From an uncultured Bacteroidales bacterium (GTDB taxonomy: Bacteria > Bacteroidota > Bacteroidia > Bacteroidales > UBA932), in NCBI GenBank assembly GCA_937900465.1, contig CALCEJ010000061.1:1-21266 (forward strand): a stretch of 21,266 bases of DNA. The letters are read 5' to 3'. Position numbers and translations under genes: made by a program. Shown here piece after piece: positions 16,191 through 21,266 of the stretch. Within the stretch, counting starts at the first letter, position 1; each line of letters starts with the position of its first letter. Under the pieces are notes generated by a model. It was not told where the DNA came from and did not search any database. It saw only the letters and a program-made list of their open reading frames with translations.

Positions 16191-17861
16191 ATGAAACATT
16201 ATAGATTTATATCTGTTTTTGCCGCAGCGGCTCTCCTTCTTTCCGCCTGCGACGATGTCGTGAACATCCCTGCTACTGACCGGCTTGGCGAAAACGCCAT
16301 ATGGTCCGGAGACGAGGCTATCCTTGACCAGTATGTAATCGGGCTTTACGGCGCCGTCCGTGAAAAGTCAACCCTGAAGATGAACGAAAGTCAGTTCACG
16401 GACTGTATGACGGACCTTCTGAAGGATGCGGACTGGACCCAGTCCCGCCGATACAACAGGAAGGTGTACAATTACGAACCGTTCACATCAGACGATGCTT
16501 CCATCCTTGGGAACTGGGGCGATTCCTACACCCGTATCCGCCGGTTCAACGAGTTCTTCCGCGATTCGGAGAAATACAGCAATCTTTACAGGTCTGACTT
16601 TCTTAAGATCCGTCTCGCTGAAGTCCGTTTTATGAGGGCGATGCAGTACTTCTATCTTATCCGTGTTTACGGAGGAGTTGTGCTTCGTGACAAATATGAA
16701 GGCCCGGAGGCCAATGACAAGGCCCGTCTGTCAGAGGCAGAATCCTGGCAGTGGGTTATCGATGAAATCAAGGCCGCAGCCCCGGACCTCCCGGTTGCCT
16801 GGGACGCATCGAACTTTTCCCGCCTGACACAGATTGCCGCTTACGGCTTCCTTTCCAGAGCGGCTCTATATGCCGGGCAGTGGGACGAGGTCATTAATGC
16901 TGCGAACCAGTGTGAAACGCTTGGGGCCGGACTTGCATCTACTTATGCAGAGGTCTTCTCTGACAAGTACAGCAAGGAGAATCTTATGATAGTTGATTTT
17001 GCACCTACGGGACTCAACCATAATGCGGACCAGATATTCCGGCCCAATGGTGACAATGCGTACCACGGCAACAAGGGATTCGGTCTCCCTATGACCCCTA
17101 CGGCGGAGTTTGCTGATGCTTTCGAGATGGCGGACGGAACCGCTTTCTCTTGGACTGCATACAATGCGAATCCTGCCGCCTGGGGGAACGACCCCTACTC
17201 CGGGCGCGAACCCCGTTTCTATGCCACGATCATTTATAATAATGAGGATTGGGAAGGCCGTAAAATCGAGTCATACGCAGGTGGAAAAGACGGTATAATG
17301 ACCTTTGTTAAGGCCACTTCAGGTGCCGCCACCTCCACAACGACCGGTTACTACTTCCGTAAGTACATAACCGAGAACGACGATAGCTGGGATCTTGCAG
17401 GAAGCAGTCATTTTGATATAATGCTCCGTTACGGCGAGGTGCTTCTTAACAAGGCTGAAGCCCTTGCCAGAAAGGATTGGGCGGCTAACAAGACGGATGC
17501 TCTCAAGGCTCTTAACGATATCCGTAATCGCGTCGGTCTCCCGGCAAAATCCGCCTCCACCCTCGATGAGTTTATGGATCTCATAGAACACGAGAGAATA
17601 GTTGAACTCGGTGGCGAAAATTTCCGTTTCTGGGATCTCAGGCGTTGGAAAAAGGGTGTTGACAGGCTCAACAACAAGAGTTTCCACGGAGTTTGGATTA
17701 CCAAGGATGATACGTCACCCGGTGGTTTCAAGTATTCAGAATGTGATATCGATGACGGCAGCACGCGCGTTTTTATGGAACGCTATTACTGCTTCGCTCT
17801 CCCCGCAGCGGAACTTAACAATAACTCAGCACTTGGCGGTGTGAATAATCCCGGATGGTGA
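16191..17861 (+). CDS. SusD/RagB-type surface glycan-binding lipoprotein
   Basis: The 556-residue product has a lipoprotein signal (MKHYRFISVFAAAALLLSAC, Cys20) and the SusD/RagB layout: an N-terminal SusD-like TPR region (DYVIGLYGAVR-like, IRLAEVRFMRAMQYFYLIRVYGGV, near residues 140-165) and a C-terminal RagB part (DIMLRYGEVLLNKAEALAR, ALNDIRNRVGLP, LIEHERIVELGGENFRFWDLRRW). These motifs are standard for the lid protein that captures ligand for its SusC partner at the cell surface. It follows susC by 15 nt and precedes the next gene by 1 nt. The ligand cannot be inferred from the sequence. Confidence 0.95.
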   Translation: MKHYRFISVFAAAALLLSACDDVVNIPATDRLGENAIWSGDEAILDQYVIGLYGAVREKSTLKMNESQFTDCMTDLLKDADWTQSRRYNRKVYNYEPFTSDDASILGNWGDSYTRIRRFNEFFRDSEKYSNLYRSDFLKIRLAEVRFMRAMQYFYLIRVYGGVVLRDKYEGPEANDKARLSEAESWQWVIDEIKAAAPDLPVAWDASNFSRLTQIAAYGFLSRAALYAGQWDEVINAANQCETLGAGLASTYAEVFSDKYSKENLMIVDFAPTGLNHNADQIFRPNGDNAYHGNKGFGLPMTPTAEFADAFEMADGTAFSWTAYNANPAAWGNDPYSGREPRFYATIIYNNEDWEGRKIESYAGGKDGIMTFVKATSGAATSTTTGYYFRKYITENDDSWDLAGSSHFDIMLRYGEVLLNKAEALARKDWAANKTDALKALNDIRNRVGLPAKSASTLDEFMDLIEHERIVELGGENFRFWDLRRWKKGVDRLNNKSFHGVWITKDDTSPGGFKYSECDIDDGSTRVFMERYYCFALPAAELNNNSALGGVNNPGW

Positions 17862-17862
17862 T

Positions 17863-18309
17863 ATGAAAAAGATACTATATATCGCAGCTGCCATTGCAGC
17901 GCTTATGACATCCTCCTGTAAACAGGTTGAAATGCCTTTCACTCACGAGGACAGTGATGTAAAGATCACGTCCATGATTATGTGGAACCTTCCTTTCAGA
18001 GACCCGGACGCCTCCAGCAAATTCGCTGTCAAGGAGTCGGTAGAGGCAACGATTACCCATAATAATCCCGATGAGGTCGGCGAGATCGTTTTCATCGTTC
18101 CCCGTTCGAAGAGGAATCTGTGGGACTTGACGGACGTTACACTCGAAGCGACAGTGTTTTATGACCTTTACATTACCCCGTCGCTTGCAGGACATCACGA
18201 TCTTACACTTGACGATTCTGACCAGCCGCGTCTTACCCTTACGGTAAAATCTGCCCGTACGGGATTCGAGAAAAAGTACAGGGTCCACGCTGAAATATCT
18301 TACGACTAA
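17863..18309 (+). CDS. Small SusD-linked lipoprotein with one DUF5018-like domain
   Basis: The 148-residue product has a lipoprotein signal (MKKILYIAAAIAALMTSSC, Cys19) and one beta-sandwich-like domain. Its end (LTLTVKSARTGFEKKYRVHAEISYD) matches the pattern LTVTAEDGETTNEYTVKAVALSYD in the N-terminal part of the next gene, so the two share a domain, most like the DUF5018 type of SusD-associated surface proteins. It probably sits on the cell surface beside SusD and helps hold ligand. The start follows the SusD stop by 1 nt. Family assignment is from pattern, not a profile search. Confidence 0.66.
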   Translation: MKKILYIAAAIAALMTSSCKQVEMPFTHEDSDVKITSMIMWNLPFRDPDASSKFAVKESVEATITHNNPDEVGEIVFIVPRSKRNLWDLTDVTLEATVFYDLYITPSLAGHHDLTLDDSDQPRLTLTVKSARTGFEKKYRVHAEISYD

Positions 18310-18341
18310 TGAAACCATTTTACACATTAACCAATTATAGT

Positions 18342-19928
18342 ATGAAGAAATTCTTTTTATTCATCGCATCTGTTCTTATGGTAGGAACATTTGCTGTCTC
18401 TTGCAATCCTGAAGATGAAGGTGGAGACGACGGTAAGAAAGAAGATGTAACGCCCGTCGAAAAGAGCAAGGCGGCTAAAATCCTTACTTTCTCCCTTGCT
18501 AACGGCAGCGCCGTAGTCGAAGGTGAAATCTTCGATTCCCAGAAGATTGTCGAGCTCCAGTACAATCCTGAGGATATTGCTGCAATTACTGATGGCACAG
18601 CGTCTTACACCATTTCCGAGAAGGCAACTATCGCTCCCGATCCCGCAACCATCAAGGATTGGAGCTCTGATGTTAAACTCACGGTAACTGCTGAGGACGG
18701 TGAGACAACGAATGAGTACACAGTCAAGGCTGTTGCTCTCTCTTATGATGTCGCAATCGCGCCTACATTCACTGCTGCCAAGCTTCTTACAGAGATTGGC
18801 GCTGAGAATGATATCGCATTCTATGGTGGCAACCAGATTGGTTTCTCCGGTCTTGATATCGTTACCTGCGACGGCCGTGTCTATGACCTTGATTTCACCT
18901 TCAAGGGTAATCTTAATATGGAAGGAATCGCTCCCGGTGCAATTATGGGCCTTGGCAACGATGACAACGGTGTTCTCGTAGCAGCAGTGGGCTATGGTGA
19001 TCCGGAGTTTACAGCCGCTCCCGTTGACGGCGATGGCGCAATTACCTGGAACTATACTAACGCTACCCGCTTCTTCGTCTGGAAGAACGGTTGGGAAGCC
19101 GCTCCTGAGAAGATCTACGAAAACGGAAGCCGTCTGATGTATATCAATGTCAACGGTGACGTTAACGGAAAGATGCTTATCACTGCAAAGCAGGGCGTCA
19201 ACGATGGAGGCAACGGAAACCATCACCTCTTCCATTTTGACAACTGTGTTGTCGACGGTAGCAAGTGGGATTGGTTCTCCACCGGCATAGCAGAAATCGG
19301 AATCGGCGGTGAGCAGAACTTCACCTCTGCAGCCTGGAGGCTTGGCGCTTCCGGCGGTAGCACCGTATCTCCTCTCGGCGTTGAGAAGGAAGACGCAATC
19401 TTTGTCTATGGTCAGTCTCTTTCCGCCCTTTCCGTTGAGGATCCCAATTATGCTGCAAATGTCGAAAGTATCTGGGGCAAGGACGGTAGCGCAGGTATGA
19501 TCGTTGCCGCCAGAGTTGGATATAAGGGAACTGATATGATCCTTGAAGGAAACGCAGAGCCCATCAATGGTAAAACAAAGCCCCACCGTTACGGCGGTCT
19601 TTATGGTTGGGGAAATGTCTGCATCACCGGTGATGTCAAGGCATTCAAGTACAACAACAACGTTTATGTAGGCGTTGCCGCTACCAACTGGAATGAGCCT
19701 CATTTCACGGTAGTAGATCTTACGGCATCCTCTGAGGGTTCAACCCAGTACCTCCTCAACACGACCGGTCTCACAGCCGGCACAATGTCCGGAGGCTCCC
19801 TGTCTTCTGTTGCGTATGTGTATGATGCTGCCGCTGACACAGGTCGTCTTGCCGTTCTTTATGCAACGGTCGGTAATGACAAACCTTCATCGGTTATCCG
19901 CTACGACATTACCCGTACGAAGAAGTAG
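18342..19928 (+). CDS. Surface lipoprotein: DUF5018-like domain plus beta-propeller-like C-terminus
   Basis: The ATG at 18342 is chosen because it gives a clean lipoprotein signal (MKKFFLFIASVLMVGTFAVSC, Cys21); the in-frame ATG at 18309 would add an 11-residue charged/polar lead. Of 528 residues, about 30-130 form a DUF5018-like domain (AAKILTFSLANGSAVVEGEI, ending VKAVALSYD), and about 135-525 look like a repeated beta-propeller (HHLFHFDNCVVDGSKWDWF, HRYGGLYGWGNVCITGDVKAFKYNNNVYVGVA). It is the third surface component of the SusC/D operon, in the place usually held by a SusE-like ligand binder. No catalytic motif is recognised. The operon ends in the terminator 26 nt later. Confidence 0.72.
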   Translation: MKKFFLFIASVLMVGTFAVSCNPEDEGGDDGKKEDVTPVEKSKAAKILTFSLANGSAVVEGEIFDSQKIVELQYNPEDIAAITDGTASYTISEKATIAPDPATIKDWSSDVKLTVTAEDGETTNEYTVKAVALSYDVAIAPTFTAAKLLTEIGAENDIAFYGGNQIGFSGLDIVTCDGRVYDLDFTFKGNLNMEGIAPGAIMGLGNDDNGVLVAAVGYGDPEFTAAPVDGDGAITWNYTNATRFFVWKNGWEAAPEKIYENGSRLMYINVNGDVNGKMLITAKQGVNDGGNGNHHLFHFDNCVVDGSKWDWFSTGIAEIGIGGEQNFTSAAWRLGASGGSTVSPLGVEKEDAIFVYGQSLSALSVEDPNYAANVESIWGKDGSAGMIVAARVGYKGTDMILEGNAEPINGKTKPHRYGGLYGWGNVCITGDVKAFKYNNNVYVGVAATNWNEPHFTVVDLTASSEGSTQYLLNTTGLTAGTMSGGSLSSVAYVYDAAADTGRLAVLYATVGNDKPSSVIRYDITRTKK

Positions 19929-19953
19929 TCTTCTCCCGCCCGGTTAATCTTTC

Positions 19954-19985
19954 CCGGCCCGGATTCTTTCCGGGCCGGATTTTTT
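19954..19985 (+). terminator. Intrinsic terminator of the SusC/SusD operon
   Basis: The stem pairs CCGGCCCGGA (19954-19963) with TCCGGGCCGG (19969-19978) around loop TTCTT and is followed by ATTTTTTA. The CCGGCCC/GGGCCGG core is the same as in the terminator at 7821-7855. Confidence 0.92.
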
Positions 19986-20008
19986 ATGGGGTCGTGAAAA
20001 TTTTTGCG

Positions 20009-20016
20009 TAACTTTG
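20009..20016 (+). promoter_or_regulatory. -7 promoter element of the MTA/SAH nucleosidase gene
   Basis: TAACTTTG fits TAnnTTTG and lies 24 nt before the ATG at 20041. A TATG at 19985-19988, 20 bases upstream, is a three-of-four match to the -33 TTTG and abuts the terminator tail. Confidence 0.5.
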
Positions 20017-20040
20017 GGGGATTTAATAAACCTTCTCCCT

Positions 20041-20739
20041 ATGACAATTGGAATAATGGTAGCGATGGACAAGGAACTGGCCCTTTTTGCGGAGAGTTCC
20101 GAGTTCGAAACAATAAGTGAAGAAACGGTTCAGGGCTTTGTGTTCAGGGTCCTTGACGTAAAGGGAACTCACGTGAAGCTTGTCATTGCAAAATCCGGCA
20201 TCGGCAAGGCGAATGCCGCCGCGTGCGCTGCGCTCCTTATCGACCGTTTCAAACCTGAAAAGATCGTTTCCACGGGAGTCTGCGGCTGTCTTGCCCGCGA
20301 GGGCGTGGCCCAGCGTGATGTCATCTGCGCCGTCTCCGTCCGCTATCACGACGTGTGGTGCGCAGAAGCTCCCGGTCAGATGCAGGGCTCCCCGGAGGAG
20401 TTCAAGAGTTCGATAATCACAGACAGCCTTATCGCGAAAATGAAGGAAAAAGCCCCGGGGAAGGTACTCAAAGGCCGTATGCTTTCCGGCGACTGGTTCG
20501 TTGACACCGTCGGGAAGGCTCGCGCCATCAGAGACGACATCCCGACCGTCGATATGCCCGACGGAATCGATATGGAATCCGGTGCGATAGCCCAGATTTG
20601 CTGGCGGAGCGGCATCCCCTTCGGCAGCATCAGAATCGTGAGCGACACCCCCCTCAGGGCGGACGCGCCTTCGTATTTCGATTTCTGGGATACTGCCGCT
20701 GAGAACCTGTTTGATATTGTAGAAGCCGTATGGAAATAG
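20041..20739 (+). CDS. mtnN: 5'-methylthioadenosine/S-adenosylhomocysteine nucleosidase
   Basis: The 232-residue cytosolic enzyme hydrolyses MTA and SAH to adenine plus the thioribosyl or ribosylhomocysteine part, in methionine salvage and the activated methyl cycle. Catalytic residues match the E. coli enzyme: MTIGIMVAMDKE with Glu12, VDMPDGIDMESGAIAQ with Met178-Glu179, and RIVSDTP with Asp202. The usual glycine-rich stretches VSTGVCGCL and KSGIGKANAA are also present. The ATG at 20041 is preferred over an upstream in-frame TTG because it gives the standard MTIGI start. Length equals the family norm. The uvrA-like start overlaps its last 10 nt. Confidence 0.93.
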   Translation: MTIGIMVAMDKELALFAESSEFETISEETVQGFVFRVLDVKGTHVKLVIAKSGIGKANAAACAALLIDRFKPEKIVSTGVCGCLAREGVAQRDVICAVSVRYHDVWCAEAPGQMQGSPEEFKSSIITDSLIAKMKEKAPGKVLKGRMLSGDWFVDTVGKARAIRDDIPTVDMPDGIDMESGAIAQICWRSGIPFGSIRIVSDTPLRADAPSYFDFWDTAAENLFDIVEAVWK

Positions 20740-20891
20740 CAGGCGAGGGGAGCATATCCATCCGTCACGCCAAGGTGAACAACCTCAAGGACATTTCCGT
20801 GGATATTCCGCGGAACGCCCTTGTCGTAATTACCGGTATCAGCGGCAGCGGCAAATCGTCCCTTGCCTTCGATACCCTGTTTGCGGAGGGC
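20730..20891 (+). CDS. uvrA: UvrA excinuclease subunit, 5' fragment (cut by chimeric junction)
   Basis: ATG at 20730 starts a frame reading MEIAGEGSISIRHAKVNNLK and continuing through IPRNALVVITGISGSGKSSLAF, DTLFAEG. This is the first 54 residues or so of UvrA, with the N-terminal Walker A segment. In UvrA, AEG is normally followed by QRRYVESL; here at 20892 the sequence changes to EVRDLDLPLLGDDD, which matches no UvrA. That frame stays open to the window end by chance, because the antisense of a kinase is stop-free. The fragment should encode nucleotide excision repair ATPase A; the rest is missing from this window. Start overlaps mtnN by 10 nt. Confidence 0.82.
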
Positions 20892-21266
20892 GAAGTCCGT
20901 GACCTTGACCTTCCCCTCCTTGGAGATGATGATGTTCTGGGGCTTTATGTCCCTGTGGATGATATGCCCCCTGTGCGCCGCCGCGAGGCCCATGGATACC
21001 TGGATCGCCACCGTCACGGATTCCCGCGGCGAAAGCTTCTCTTTTTTCTCGATATACCGCTTGAGGGTGATCCCGTTCACCAGCTCCATGATGATGTAGT
21101 AGGTCCCCTTTTCCTCCCCGACATCGTACACGTTGACGATATTGGGATGCATCAGGCCCGCTGCCGCCTGCGCTTCCACGCGGAACTTCGAGACAAAAGT
21201 CGCATTCTCGGAAAACTCCTGTTTGAGCACTTTGACAGCCACCAGGCGGTTGAGCCGGTGGTCTTT
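20892..21266 (-). CDS. PASTA-type Ser/Thr protein kinase fragment, Clostridia-like
   Basis: Read on the minus strand from the right edge, the 125 codons give KDHRLNRLVAVKVLKQEF onward: ATP-binding VAVK, the region EAQAAAGLMHPNIVNVYDVG, hinge YYIIMELVNGITLKRYI, catalytic loop HIIHRDIKPQNIIIS, and KVKVTDF, where the frame stops resembling a kinase exactly within DFG. Both ends are incomplete (5' beyond the edge, 3' at the junction near 20,892). The wording is typical of Gram-positive PrkC/Stk-like kinases that carry extracellular PASTA repeats, especially of Lachnospiraceae-like Clostridia, and is unexpected in a Bacteroidales genome. Beyond 20,891 the minus frame runs on as antisense of uvrA and mtnN; that tail is not kinase. 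Probably foreign sequence joined by misassembly. Confidence 0.85.

Noticed and set aside
18309..18341. ATG start at 18309 for the DUF5018/propeller lipoprotein
   Set aside because: The 11 extra residues precede the natural signal peptide MKKFFLF; the ATG at 18342 gives a normal lipobox distance, though the upstream ATG overlaps the previous stop and cannot be fully excluded.
18357..19703. Minus-strand open frame of 448 codons opposite the DUF5018/propeller gene
   Set aside because: It has no signal peptide, no recognisable domain and lies fully opposite a clear lipoprotein gene; it arises from codon bias.
12963..19928. Complete polysaccharide utilisation locus
   Set aside because: SusC, SusD and two binding lipoproteins are present, but no glycoside hydrolase, lyase, sulfatase or sensor gene is linked within the operon.
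20014..20040. TTG start at 20014 for the nucleosidase
   Set aside because: It falls inside the -7 promoter element, and the family begins with the MTIGI-like start at 20041.
20376..21242. Long minus-strand frame of 288 residues that starts as a Ser/Thr kinase
   Set aside because: Only 20,892-21,266 has kinase similarity; the remainder is antisense of uvrA and mtnN after the chimeric junction, so the long frame is not one protein.

Overview
The window is about 21.3 kb of Bacteroidota DNA, most likely from a gut or rumen Bacteroidales. The evidence is a SusC/SusD pair, many lipoproteins with short Bacteroidota-type signal peptides, fimbrillin-like lipoproteins, DUF4832-type proteins and promoters of the TTTG / TAnnTTTG class. 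All genes up to about 20,891 lie on the plus strand.

Region 1 (1-6158) is a tightly packed operon. It holds a 5'-truncated DUF4874/DUF4832 protein, a second full-length copy, a GH31 glycosidase lipoprotein, a third DUF4832 copy and a thioredoxin-fold lipoprotein of the DUF5106 type. Intergenic gaps are 3 nt, 1 nt, 3 nt and a 1-nt overlap. It looks like a secreted glycan-processing module whose substrate is unknown. Region 2 (6185-7855) holds a 50-residue peptide gene without a signal peptide, a fimbrillin-like surface lipoprotein and a strong intrinsic terminator.

Region 3 (7861-9166) is a single P-loop ATPase gene. Its promoter fits the Bacteroidota consensus very well and has its -33 box inside a perfect inverted repeat. 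Region 4 (9179-12834) is an operon of a PhoA-type alkaline phosphatase lipoprotein, a lipoprotein with a fimbrillin-like N-terminus and a SdiA-regulated/phytase-like beta-propeller, and a ten-helix EamA-type transporter. Region 5 (12,929-19,985) is a SusC/SusD operon followed by two lipoproteins that share a DUF5018-like domain, closed by an intrinsic terminator. It has no glycoside hydrolase, so its substrate is open; the phosphatase operon just upstream makes a phosphorylated ligand one possibility.

Region 6 (20,009-20,891) holds a methylthioadenosine/S-adenosylhomocysteine nucleosidase gene overlapping the start of a uvrA-like gene. The uvrA reading frame is recognisable only through its Walker A segment. 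From about 20,892 to the end the sequence is instead the antisense of a Clostridia-like PASTA-type Ser/Thr kinase, cut off inside its DFG motif. This junction joins two unrelated genes in opposite directions and is most likely an assembly chimera, so the last 375 bases should not be assigned to the same organism without checking.

No tRNA, rRNA, CRISPR array, transposase or integrase was seen. No stretch over 300 bases lacks a gene.
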